NCBI RefSeq assembly: GCF_023278565.1
Contig: NC_064677.1
Location: 1,674,001 to 1,738,000, forward strand
Origin: Colletotrichum lupini
Taxonomy: Eukaryota; Ascomycota; Sordariomycetes; Glomerellales; Glomerellaceae
Direction of reading: 5' to 3'
DNA length: 64,000 nt
A program made the translations under genes and the position numbers. Under the pieces are notes generated by a model. That model had not been told where the DNA came from. It searched no databases and saw only the letters and a list, made by a program, of their open reading frames with translations. Shown here in pieces: positions 11,087 through 23,107 of the stretch; position 1 is the first letter of the stretch, and every line of letters starts with the position of its first letter.

Positions 11087-13186
11087 ATGTTGACCTCGTC
11101 GCCTTGGGCGGCGCTCCTGCTGGCCAGCGTCCTTTCTTACTCCGCGCTCGCGGACGATTCTTGTTCAAGTTCTACTGACCCATTAGTATTACCCATAAAA
11201 GTAAGGAACAACTTCACGAGTCATTCATTCACTTTTCATCACGTTTTGCTTCCTTTGGGTGTGTGTCTATGTGTGTTTCTGTCTGTGTGTGTGTGTTGCC
11301 GTGTGCGACTGTAGCTCTTGTTGACTTACATACTTTCTCTTCAGAACGTTACCTTTCCCAATGGCATCGGTGCCAATCGAGGCCTCAAGCTCACGCTTGG
11401 TGGCCAGGTTCAAGGCATGCGCATGTCCACCATCTTAAACAACACGCGAGTTAGAAATAGTCTGGACTGCCCGGACAACTCAACATACGCATTCGTCGGC
11501 TGCCAAGGAGCCTCGGGCAGTGTATACGACACCACAGGAGGCACATTCAGCCAAGTCGTCAACATCAAGGACTGGAACGTAACGTATGGTATCTACCTAG
11601 CCGAGTTGTCCGAGATACATGACTGACTCCCCTCTAGAACAATCGACGCTCAGCCTGAAGATGGTGAAACGACGGTCCTCCATGGATACGATGTCGCAAA
11701 CTTCACCGATGCTCCAGCCGTAGCCTATGGGTATCCCTTCGAGGTATGGGCCGATTATGACTCCATGAACAAAAGCGCCATCGCATTTGGTTCGAACTCG
11801 TCCACCCTCGACAGCTTCGTAAGGAACGACTTGGCCCCCACGACAAGCTTCAGCCTGGACTACGGCTCAACATCAGAGCTTCACCCTCGCGACGGCCAGC
11901 TAGTCATCGGCGGCTACAACGAAGCACGCTACAACGAGTCCCAGGTTGCAGAGTTCAGCATGTGGGGAGCCAACGCCCCGGTCCCGTGCCCTCTCCAGGT
12001 TCTCGTGTCCGACATCGTCCTCACCAATACTGACGGCGATCACTCTCTCTTCGACCCGGGCGTCAAGGTGGCTGCCTGTATTGATACAGTGCAGAACAGC
12101 TTCACCCTCACGCAGAACATGTTTGCCAAGCTCCAGAGCCTCGGTAACCACACCGCGACTGACGGCATGGCCTTTGGAGAATCCGACTTCCCCAAGGACC
12201 GTGAGTCCCTCCTCGGCTCCCTGACCATCAAGCTATCCAACGGCTATACAAGCGTCATCCCTCATTACGAACTGGTCAGCCATGTACGCGGCACGGATGC
12301 CCGTGGTAGATATGCTGTGCTCAACAACAGCAGGATCAGCACCTCGGTTGCATCAGGTATGAGCGATCTGGGTGACAACATTCCCATCCTCGGAGGCGTC
12401 TTCCTGTCGCAGAACTACCTCCACGTCGACTATGACGCGGGTAAATTCTGGCTAAGCCCGCAAGTAGCCAACGGCACTCTACCAGACCACATCACATCAT
12501 CATGTAACGGCACCTCATCCTCGAGCGGCGGTAACAAAGCCGCCCTGGGCGTCAAAGTAGGCGTGCCGGTAGCCATCGGTGCCGCCCTAATCTTCTTTGT
12601 CGCAATGTGGTTCTGGTTGAAGAATCGCAAACCCAAGCAAAACGGGCAGTTTGCAGGCGCGTCTCGCTCCATCCCGCGATCGGAGAAGCGCGACGCCCCA
12701 GACTCCAAGTCCTCTACAACCAATTTCGCCGGCTATCACAATGTTAACCACGCGAATCCCGATGGCCATATGGAACTCGAAGGCGACCTCGGCCACGCCG
12801 TAGGCCACCAACAACAACGAGCCGAACTAGCGGAACCCGCGCCGGCATACAAGTCGGAGTGGCCCCGGCAGAACTCTATCCAAGGCGAGAGCGCCGCGTA
12901 TTATCAGCAATTCGAGGAGCCAGGCGAGAGTTACGAGCTTGCAGACACGTCGCCGCACTCTCAACTTACACAGTCTCCTCAAGAACTTCAGCAGCCTCCA
13001 CACCCCCAGATCGTCATCCCACCAACAAATCCACCTCCCATCAAACGAAAGGACACCGGCTTGAGCGACTGGGTGCCGAGTCCAGCGACACTGAAGAAAC
13101 AGTTGTCGGGGTTCAGCGAGGCCGTCTCACCGACGAGCACACGTGCGAACAGCACGAGGGTTAATCCACATATTTCTCCTGTTTAG
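11087..13186 (+). CDS. Membrane-anchored aspartic-protease-like protein (catalytic motifs degenerate)
   Basis: Three exons: 11087-11200, 11345-11583 and 11638-13186, giving 633 aa. Intron 1 (GTAAGG...TTCAG) contains a GT-rich low-complexity tract; intron 2 is 54 bp (GTATGG...CTCTAG). Residues 1-22 form a signal peptide ending SALA. The ectodomain has a pepsin-like (A1) layout: an LTLGGQVQGMRM opening strand, GQLVIGGY at mid-domain and a C-terminal ILGGVFLSQNYLHVDY motif. The first DTG is absent; the corresponding stretch reads MSTILNNTRV. The second site reads CIDTVQNSF rather than DTG[ST]. It is therefore probably not a working protease. A transmembrane helix lies near 421-447, followed by a basic stop-transfer stretch and a roughly 185-residue Pro/Gln/Glu-rich cytoplasmic tail. 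A surface sensor or wall-associated role is an inference only. Confidence 0.85.
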
Positions 13187-13528
13187 CGTATTTGAGGATA
13201 GATGAGTAATGATAATTCACTTCTTGAGGCATGAAACACATGACCCTGGTTACCTATGCAAATGTACAGAATGAGTTTCTGATTGGAGTTTGTGAGCGGA
13301 TCGTCGTTATTCTGTGACATTTGTGGGCACTGATGATCGATCCTGCCTCCTTTATATGTCTGAGGATGATAAAGGGGTCCATATAGCGCAGTCACTCCGT
13401 TGGATCATCGCTTCCACATCACAGAGGCTGTAGTAGTTAACGACGTCGCGCAAGAGTTAGACTAGTAATATCTAATCAGATTACATTCAACTCCACGGGG
13501 TATCTATTTAATAATAATAATAATAGTC
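13187..13528. other. 3' flank grading into AT-rich retroelement border
   Basis: This is downstream sequence of the protease-like gene. From about 13430 it turns AT-rich and ends in an (ATA)n run (about 13511-13525) next to the LTR. The last five bases, 13524-13528 (TAGTC), are the probable left target-site duplication. Confidence 0.5.
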
Positions 13529-13733
13529 TATCGGATTAAAAGTCCAATTCGACTGCGGCATATAGCCGACTGCGCAGGGGCTAATTAAGGGCCCTATTTA
13601 TAATTATCGTAACTAGCTTAACTTATAGTTAAAACCTCTTTTTTATACTTACTACGTAAATATTTATATAGTTTAATTAATCTCTTCGTTAATTACGGTT
13701 TAAACTAACTACTTTATAATGAGGATACTAATA
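13529..13733 (+). repeat. 5' LTR of the complete copia element
   Basis: Begins TATCGGATTAAAAG (ancestrally TGTCGG, from the left element's LTR) and ends ACTAATA (ancestrally ACTAACA). It aligns without gaps to the 3' LTR; the differences I see are all C/T or G/A transitions. Confidence 0.9.
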
Positions 13734-16700
13734 CTAATTAATAATTAAATTCTATTATTATAAATTAGTAAAGTATCTCGCTATATAAAAAAGATAACTT
13801 CTTAATACTATATAAAATAAGAAATTCGTACTAATTAACCTTATAAAAATAAATAAAAAAGAGGCGATTTTTAAATACCGTACGGAATTAAGTAATCGTA
13901 ACCCTTTATTACTTACGAAAAGTCGATATTTATTATATTAAATTATATTAATTAATGGAACTACTTAAGTAATTAGCCTTTTATTATTACCCCGAGTAGC
14001 TTTTTTATTAAACGACTTTTTTATAGCCGGCCCGTAATTAAAAATTAATTAATTAAATTAATAAAAAAAAATACTTACGTAACGACTACCCGCTTAATTA
14101 ATTAGTATAATAAATAAACTTAATAATATAATATAAAAGAGTATTACGTAATTAAAAAAGGGGATTTTTAAACGTAAATATTCTTATTTAATAATAAAAG
14201 TAACCCTATAAGAGTTATTAAGCTAAGAGATCTATAGTATATAAAAAAGTTTATTATTACGAAGATTTTATAAACATAACCTTAAGCCCGCGATCTAAAT
14301 AACTTTTTTATAGCTCTCTTAACTACCCCCTAAGTATTATTTAAGAATATAATATAAAAAACGGTTTAATAAGGGAGAAGGGGATTTAAAGGTCTTAATA
14401 ATATTAAGTTAAGAATATTATAAATCTTAGAAATTAACTTAAAAAAAAAGCGGCTATTTTAAAGTAGTCCTACGACCTCCCGTTAGAGTTATTATTAACT
14501 TAAAAAAAAGCTAAAAAGACGAGGATTTAAGGAGAAAAAAAAAGAATCTTTTAGAGAGTTACTAAAAGGCTTTTTTTTATATTAGCTCTTAATATAAGAT
14601 TATTAATTTTAAAAAATTAATTAAATAATAAAAGGTATTATTAATACGTAATAATTACTTAACTATAATTAAGCTACGAAAAAGACTACTTAAAAAATAT
14701 AAAATAGGGTACCGAGAGGCTATAAAAAATAAGATCTTTAAAATATTTAACCTTACTACGTATGAGTAATAAATAAGTATTTTTAATAAGTCCTTAAAAT
14801 CTACGATTTTATAAAAAAGAGGGCTTAACTTCGTTAACTATACTTAACGACTTATATAGTTCTTAATAGCTTATATAGCTTTTTTATAAGCTACTTAGCG
14901 TTTATTTTTAACTATTCTTATAAAATACTACCTTAAAAAAGGTAAGTTAAAAAAGGAAGCTATTTAGAGATTATAAAAAGCACGAGGCTTAAGAAGCTAA
15001 AAATATATAGGATAGTAAAAATTAGTAACTAATAAAGATCCCGAGACTAATTATTATATCTTCTTATAGTAATATAAACGTTTATTATTATTATTATAAA
15101 AAAGAACTACTAAAACCTACTTTTTTATACTAAATAAAAAAGAGGATCTTAGTAAATATAATAGCTAGCGATTTAAAAAGGTAATAATAATCGCTAAAAA
15201 TAGTAAAAACGAAAATAGTAATAAAACGGTAAGAGGAAATAGGAATTTCCTAAACTTTAATAAATTCGTTAAGTAGTAAAAGTACGGATTTATTATAACT
15301 AGCGCGCGGATTAAATACATCCTTATTAAAATTAAATATACTAATAACTATTAATATAAATATAAGCTAGAGTATAACCCTTAGTAAGTTAGGGTAAAAA
15401 AGAAGGGGACGAAACCCGATTTTAAATAAAATCCTAATCCTTTATAAATAAATAAATATTAACCTAAACTATTAGGGGACGTAGATATATAGAATCGCAG
15501 ATTAGCTTAATAATAAGTAAATTAACGTAGTATTAATCTATTTAACTAAGGTTTATAAAAAAAAGGGGCTATAGGGGTAACCCCTATTTTATAAGATTAT
15601 AAACGACCTTAGTTACTAATTAGATAAATAGTTTATAAATATAAGCTTAGGAATTACGAAAGTAGTTAATAGATTTCTTTATGGGCGAGGGGTATTATTA
15701 GCGTAATTATAATTATAAGAGCTATACGAAATATTAATAACGATAATTATAAAGGAGGAATTCGTACTATAGAACTAGGTATAGGTCGATAGAGCGTATA
15801 ATCGCTTTAACGAATTTAAAAAAAAAGGTAAACGACCTAGATTTCCTCCTTATAATTACTAACGGAAATTTATTATTATAAAAGGATATACTGGGGTAAA
15901 ATATAGTACTAAAAGTACGATAATTAATAATTCTGCTTATTTTAATTTATAACTTATTATTATTACTAATACGAAATTTAACGCTAATTAGTTAATAAAA
16001 AAAGAAGTAAACGACCCGAAGTTATTAATAGTACGTAGTAACGTAGGGATTATATATAAATATTAAAAATCTAGTAATAAATACGAAGTAATTTATAGAT
16101 CTTAAAAAGATCTTTTTAAAAAAGAAATTATATTCCAAGGGGAAGTATAAGGTCTTATAATAAACCCTAACGATATTTTATAATTATTATAAAAAAGTCG
16201 GAATTAGGGAATACTAGTACTATTTAGTAATTAATATCGTACTTATAAATAAAGCCTCTAATTATTATTATAAAGCGGTACGTAATTTTAATTAAAATAA
16301 CTTTCTTAGTATAATTAACGTAATCCGAAACTACTTCGAGACTTATAATAAGAACTTAGAGCTCTTATCTAAGCTACGAGCGATTTTTTTTATATTTATA
16401 ATTAGGATAATAGAGGGTAAATTATAAATAGAGATTTTTAAAGAGCTTATTAATCAAATTAATAAGCTAGCGAAAACCTAGTTAAATAAGGGGATAAATA
16501 AGCAGAAAGTTAGATATTTTTATATTATAATTTAGCGTATACTAAAAATAAAAATAACCCTATACTAAGTACCTAAAGATTACGAAACGCTCTACTCGAG
16601 GCTAAGATTTAGTTTTAATATTAAAATAAGAATACCGCGCTAAACTTATTTTTAAGTATATAACGGCCCTTATTAATAATATTAAGTTAATTAAATATAT

Positions 16701-19700
16701 AATAAGAAAGGAAAAGAGGCTAGATACGGTAATCGCTAGTAAGGAGGCCTAGATTCGTTAAATAAGTAGAGATTTAACTTATAAATAAAGTAATAGAAGA
16801 GGTAATATTATATTTATAAAAAGGATAAATATTAGTTAAGTAACTATTCTAAAGAAGAGCGTATTAAATCGTATAAATAATATAAAAAGTTAAGGGTAAT
16901 AAATAGTAAAACTAGCCTTTATTAATTTAACTAATTTTTTATTATATATAAGGGTAAATCTAGGGGTATAGAACCTAGCGACGGTAGTTAAAATAGCGGC
17001 TTAAAGTATATACTCCCTATAAGAGATTTAAAAAATAAGGAAGATTTTACCCCCTATATTAACGAATTAAATTATAACGAAATCGATAATATTAACTACT
17101 CTTTTTTTACCCCGTTAGTTTTTAAAAAATATACGAAGCTAAACGAATAGAGAGTAGTAAAAGCTCTTAATAAATAAGCTTTTATTTATAAATAGTAAGG
17201 GAAGGTCCCTTAGATAACGGATATAGAAGTAGCTAAAAGGGCGAATTTAATAGGGCCAAAGCCTATTCTCTTAATAATTAAGGAGAAGATGCTATTTCTC
17301 TTAATATTTAAAGAAAAAGAATATAATACTAAGTAAATCTAGGAATAGCTAGAGGGGTCCTTTTTATATTACTTAGATTTTTTAAATACTAAGCTCGTAT
17401 AAGTATTTTATATAAATAAAAAGTACGGCTTAAATAATTTTTATAAAATTATCCTAAATACTAAAGTATCGTAATAATTAAGTAGAAAAAAAGGGTAATT
17501 CTAAGCGCTATAAAAGATTGCGCTAGTAATACTTAATATATTAATAGCGGGTATTATAAAAATTAGTTTCGGCCTAAGTAAGGAAATCGTCGCCCTAAGT
17601 ATAGTAAAAATAGAGACGTATTTTAGAATAATGACTTTTTATATTTTACCCGTTAATACCCTATTTCTCTTATATTTAAAAAATATAGATTAACTAAGTA
17701 TTATATTTAATAATACGAAGAACAGAATTTCTAATAATAAGTACTTTAAAATAGTCGAACGATAATAGGGGTATACGTTTATAAAGCTTATTAATAATAC
17801 GAAGTTAATTAATTATTTAACGGAAAATAAGCTTAGAAAACTATATTAGAAATTTAAGTACCCGTCGGTTACGAAGCTATATAACCTCTTAAAATAATTA
17901 AGTAATAATAATATTAAAATAAGGGCGCTAGAGTAGTTAATAAAAGTATATTATTAATATTAAATAAATACGCAGAGCCTACGTAAATTTAAGTTTAAAT
18001 TATATAATAAGCTGAATTTTAACTAGGAAATCGTTGTTAATATTTTTTATTTAAATAGTTAGCTAGTACTATATATAATTAACGTAGCTATATCCTTTTA
18101 AGTAGGGTAATTCCTCCGGGATTTATAAATAAAGATAGTATAGATAGCCCTATAAAAAAGCTAGATTAATATATACTAAGGACCGCTAAACGGTATTAAA
18201 ACCGACGCTAATACTAGTTTTAAGTTAATAAAATTTAGGGACAATACGACGGCTTATAATATATAATTAAAAGTTATACTTATTAAAGCGTACTATAGTA
18301 TTAAAAAGGTAAAAAGGGTATATTAATAATTAAAAAGGGCGTTTAGAATTATTAAAAAGGAAAATCCGGATTTTATTAATAACGAATGCTTCTAAATAGT
18401 ATTTAAATACTATAACGATACTATGGGGCCTAACGGACTTATACTAACATTATTAATATTTAGAGTATATTTAAAAACGACCTTAGCTTTATTATTATTA
18501 CTAAGTATAAGCTAACGAGCCCGAGTAATTAAAAAAGTAATATAAGTACTGCGCGAGATAAATATAAAAAAAGTAAATTAATAAGGTAATTATTATACGT
18601 AATAGGCCCGATATAGGGAGTAATTTAAATATATTACTAAATTCGGATATATAAATATAGCGCGAAATTACTTAATAATAAGCTAGGCTATATAAGTTAA
18701 TTTTTATTTACGAGCGCTCTTATATAGTTACGAGAGATTATAATTAATTATTCGAAGTATTAATTATAGTAGTTAAACCGTATTATATAAATCTTAACGA
18801 GGTAATTTCTAACTTATAAAAAAAAGAAGAGTTAGGGGAAACTATATAACCCGTAGTAGAGGTATAAGAAATTATCCTTAATAAAATCGTTATAATAATA
18901 TTAATAAATAATAAAGAAAAGGAAATTACTAAAAGAGTACTAATACTACTAGCGAGACGTTATAAAAAACTATAATAGTAAGCCCTAACGTAGTAATTTA
19001 TTATTAGTAACGAGGTAATTAATATTTTTTATATAATAAAAAAGAAAGCCGATTTTAAGCTAGCGGTTAAACTACGTAAAAAAGGCATAATTATAACTAT
19101 TAAAAAGCCGTATAAGGGATTAGATCTTATTAAAATAAATACTCTTTATAATCGAGGGGTTTATTAATTTATCCTATATAACTTAAAAAAATATATAAAC
19201 CTTTATATATTTAAATTATAAATAGTTTATAAAATTAAAGGGAAAGGAATACCCTAGCTATACGAGAAATTTAGATACGTAATTTAGGGGTATAGCGATA
19301 TTAAAAAGGTAACGATACTTATATAATTGCTTACTATATAGTACTATAGCTAACGATTAATAATAATATTAATAGTATTACTATAGAAAAAGGGATACGA
19401 GATTTAGAGCTATAATATTACTTAGGCCTATACCTAATTAGTTATAGGGCTTATAAAAAAAATCCTAGCCTATTTACTAAAGGAAATAGCTAGTAAGTAC
19501 TTAGAAAGCATAATTATTAAAGTACTTAAGCTACTATATAGGCTCGTAGAATCGGGTACTTATTAATAAGCTACTTATTACGATTTTTATATTAATTAAT
19601 TATTAATAATTACTTCTATATACGACCCGTGCTTATTAATTACGGAGTATAAAGATAACTAATTTAGGACTATTAAAATATAAATTAATAATATATTAAG

Positions 19701-20747
19701 CCTATTTAATATTAACTTTATAAAAAAGGAGGATAAGGAGCTTTAAAAAGCGGGTTTCGTAATAAAGCTAAAAGAGGTCTTTATAATAAATACCCCCTTA
19801 GTATTTAATAGCGGGATTCTTATAATTAAAAGGGAAACCGTCGTTTTTTAATAAAAGGGGTAAAGTAAAAAAATAAACTTTATTAATCCGAACGTAATTA
19901 ATATTAAAAAGTAATATAAAGCTAAGCTCGCGCGATGGGTATATATTATAAGTATTTATTAGCCCGAGGTAACTTTTAATTATACTAGGGTAGCGTAAGC
20001 TATAAATCTAACTAAATAAAACGTTAAAGTACTTAATAAATAGCTTAAATAGTAATAAACGAATTTTAATTAAAGTCTTATTTATTACCTAATTAACTTT
20101 ATAATTAGTAAGCTCTACGTCTTTATTAATAGGTTATTTACGAATAATAATAACCTTACTTCGTAATTAGGGTGTATTATTATCCTAGTTAATAAGAGTA
20201 TAAGTAAGAGCGAATTTATTATATATAGTAATATAATTTATTACTTATTAACTAAAAATAAGTAAATAACGACAAGTATATTAGCGTTAAAAGTCTATAG
20301 TATAGTTAACGGTATTAATCTCTTTTATACGATTTTAATAATACTAAAGAAAATTACTAATCGAATTAGCCTTTTACTTATTTTAATAGTTATCTATACT
20401 AATTCTTACTCACTATATAAATACCTTATTAAATTAGGAACGACGAAAAAAAAGAGGCTTATAATTAATATTATAGCTCTTAAGTAATCGTACGAAAAGC
20501 ACGAGATATTTAAGATCCGTTAGATTAATACTAAAAATAACCTCGTAGACGCTTTTATAAAAGTAGTACTAAATAAGGGATTAAAATAATTCGTAAGTAA
20601 TAGAAAAGTTATTATATAAATAGAGGAATAGGTTATATAAAAAGAGTAGAGAAAAGAGGGAAAAGGAGATAACTTAGTAAACGGGCCTAAAGTTAAATTA
20701 TATTTCTAATTATAATAATTAAATTAATAAAAGAAAGAGAAAGTTAG

Positions 20748-20952
20748 TATTAAATTAAAAGTCTAATTTAACCGCGGTATATAGCTAACTACGTAAGGGC
20801 TAATTAGGGGCCCTATTTATAATTATCGTAGCTAACTTAACTTATAATTAGAACCTCCTTTTTATACTTATTACGTAGATATTTATATAGTTTAATTAAT
20901 CTCTTTATTAACTACGGTTCGAACTAACTACCCTGTAATAGGGATACTAACA
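20748..20952 (+). repeat. 3' LTR of the complete copia element
   Basis: Begins TATTAAATTAAAAG and ends ACTAACA, preserving the CA terminus. It is 205 bp, like the other two LTR copies in the window. Immediately downstream, TAGTT (20953-20957) mirrors TAGTC before the 5' LTR. Confidence 0.9.
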
Positions 20953-21116
20953 TAGTTATATATGCTGCCGTATCTATAACTCTTAGTTCTATACTAAACT
21001 CCTAGGAATGTGATCGTTCCGATAATAAAACCTACGAGAGCGATGACGATCCTGCTTTTCTCTAACCGGCCTACCATCGAAGCAAGCAAGAGAGAGCTCA
21101 TCGGCACTAACAGCCA
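20953..21116. other. Gene-retroelement spacer with an in-frame extension of the neighbouring gene
   Basis: Only about 165 bp separate the LTR from the stop codon of the membrane protein gene on the minus strand. Read on that strand directly after the stop, the frame stays open for 38 further codons and is strongly hydrophobic (for example SSLLLASMVG, then VIALVGFIIGTITFLGV) before a second TAG. Base composition becomes AT-rich toward the LTR. Confidence 0.5.
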
Positions 21117-23107
21117 CTATCTAAACGAATTGTTAGTGACTATGAGCGGCACCGATGGCGCCAACATCAACAAGACGGGACCTATCCACCACTTTTCCTC
21201 CTTGGACCATATCCAAATCGCCCTCCAGATGCCATATGTGGCAGGCGAGTCTGCCAACTCTAACTGAATTCTTCCGCCCTTTAGGCTTTTGTTGATTTCT
21301 TCCGAAAGCTGGTCGTGAGAGAGCTCGTCCGGGTCGGTCTCCTGCAGCTCCTTGCGTATGGCTCCCGACAGCTCCAAGACGCCCTTATAGCCCCTCGGCA
21401 CGTCGTACCGCCGACGCATCCTCATCGTCAATCGCGCCTTTAACCACATGTAAGCAAGACTCAACGTCCACAGCACGAGCAAGAGGACGAGAATGTAAAG
21501 TTGCAGGTAGGAGAAGCCCCATTGGTAGCTCTCTCGCCCGGCATCGGCGCCGAGTCCGTGATCGCTCATTGGCTGGCAACTCCCGTACGCCTTCATGTAT
21601 TCCTTGGAGTAGGTCTCGTTCCCGGCAGTGTACGTCAAGTTCTTTTCGTCTTGGAAGGGCATCAAGCCCGTGCGAGGATCTGTCCAGTTCCAACCGTACA
21701 GCAGGTTCCTGTATGAAGGAAGACCGGAAGCCGATATGTTGAGGGCCGGAGCTGGCATAGTCTCGTTCATCCAAGTGGTGCTCTCGTTTTTCAACCCGTA
21801 GAATCCGTACTCTTGTACATCTGCCAAAAGGGAACATATTAGCATCGCAAGGTCCTGCGGATCGTCGACACTTCGTTTTATTATTGCGAGACAACTATAC
21901 GTACAGTTTGAAACGTTTCGATGCAACGAACATCTCTGGGTTTTTGGTGTAGACTCGTCAAAGTTCCACCAGGTAGTAGAGTAGTCAGAGTAGCTCTTAT
22001 CATCCTCTATACAACCGAGAAGGCGTGCCCATGAGCTTGCACCACTGTAAGTGTTGGAACTAGAGTCTTGTCTAAAGTCAGCGCGAGCTCAGCGTTCACG
22101 GGAAGGCCCCCTGAGAAAAACACTCACGACCAGGGAAAGTGAGGGTGGTGTTGCCCTCCATACCGATCCTCCAGCCATCGTGGATTACATATCCAACGAC
22201 CTCGAAGCCATCAAAGGGTATCAACATGCCGTTGGAACCCTGAACATATGCGTCATTGTTCGCTACGTAGCCCGTCATTGCACTGCCCAGGGTAGGGAAG
22301 CATAGGATGAAGATGGTGACCAAGGCCATGATAACCATCATTAGTTTGGATCTGAGCCCTCGTGAACGAGCAAAGTCTCGTATCATGTGCCACGTTGACC
22401 AAAAGTTTGGTTGGTCCTGGAGGAATATGTTGCGGAAAAAGTCGTACGTCACGGGCTTCACTTGTATTGAGGTCGTCGTGTAGTCGGCAAAAACTCTCCA
22501 AGTGATCCACGTCAGCAGAGCCTGCCCTCCTCGACCGAAGATCTGCGAGTGGCTGGTCAGTCGACGAACAAAAGGCACATGCATTTTGAGTTATCCGTCA
22601 TCTTACCACATCCCAAGCGACGTCAATCACTTTGGCATCCGCAAAGGAAAACCTGCCCCATGCCAGGGTGATCTGAAAGAATCCAGAGGAAGACCAAAGG
22701 TTATACTGGTTCATCTCCACGTCGAAACTGCCGTCCGGTTTACAGGCGGAGTCGCCATATAGCTCTGCGTTGCTGATGAACGCCAGCACGGTGCAGAGTC
22801 CTCCGATCCACGTCAGAGCCAATATCCATGCTAGGACCGCGTACCAGTGGACAGCTCGAATGTCTCGAAACGCAGAAACGAAAGCCTCTATCCACTGCCT
22901 GCGATCCCATAGTCGCTGGCGAAAATCTTCCCATGTAGTCAGCGACGCCTTCTTCCATTGCCTCCTATCCCACAACCGCTGCCGAAACTTGGTCAACTTG
23001 AATTGCGTGGCTTCCTTGAGTGGTTTTCTGTCTTCGACAAGCAGCGGGGCGAATGATCTCGTTGATGTTGATAAGGCATCTTCTCCGTTCTCTTTTGGCG
23101 AGTCCAT
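21117..23107 (-). CDS. Multi-pass membrane protein, uncharacterised fungal family
   Basis: Four exons: 22607-23107, 22128-22542, 21905-22066 and 21117-21820, giving 593 aa. Introns 1 (GTAAGA...GCAG) and 3 (GTACGT, branch GCTAAT, GGCAG) are clear. Intron 2 (22067-22127) is the only short choice that keeps frame, but its CAAG acceptor is weak and it is the doubtful junction. Predicted transmembrane helices lie near residues 88-112, 234-252, 463-485 and 576-590, with a large N-glycosylation-rich loop between the second and third. After TM1 comes IFGRGGQALLTWITWRVFAD, a segment I associate with an uncharacterised family of ascomycete membrane proteins. The N-terminal cytosolic part has an exact 11-residue duplication, FRQRLWDRRQW, at 41-51 and 62-72. 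The stop may be premature (see findings). No function is known to me. Confidence 0.75.

Larger units (their letters stand above)
13529..20952 (+). mobile_element. Complete Ty1/copia LTR retrotransposon, RIP-inactivated
   Basis: A 7424-bp element bounded by two 205-bp LTRs and flanked by TAGTC/TAGTT, a probable 5-bp target duplication with one transition. The polyprotein is riddled with stops but recognisable. The integrase C-terminal region near 18250-18800 includes YYNDTMGPNGLI and VVKPYY. Reverse transcriptase lies near 19200-19900 with a degraded VIQGYND-type opening and a later DITQAYTQS-type segment. RNase H lies near 20280-20560 with YTNSYSLYKYL, IKLGTTKKKRL and a closing NNLVDAFIK. Integrase preceding RT and RNase H defines Ty1/copia. 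The base pattern (TpA excess, CpA/TpG depletion, LTR differences all transitions) indicates RIP, a premeiotic fungal defence that mutates duplicated DNA. It is the same family as the left element, in the opposite orientation. Confidence 0.93.
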
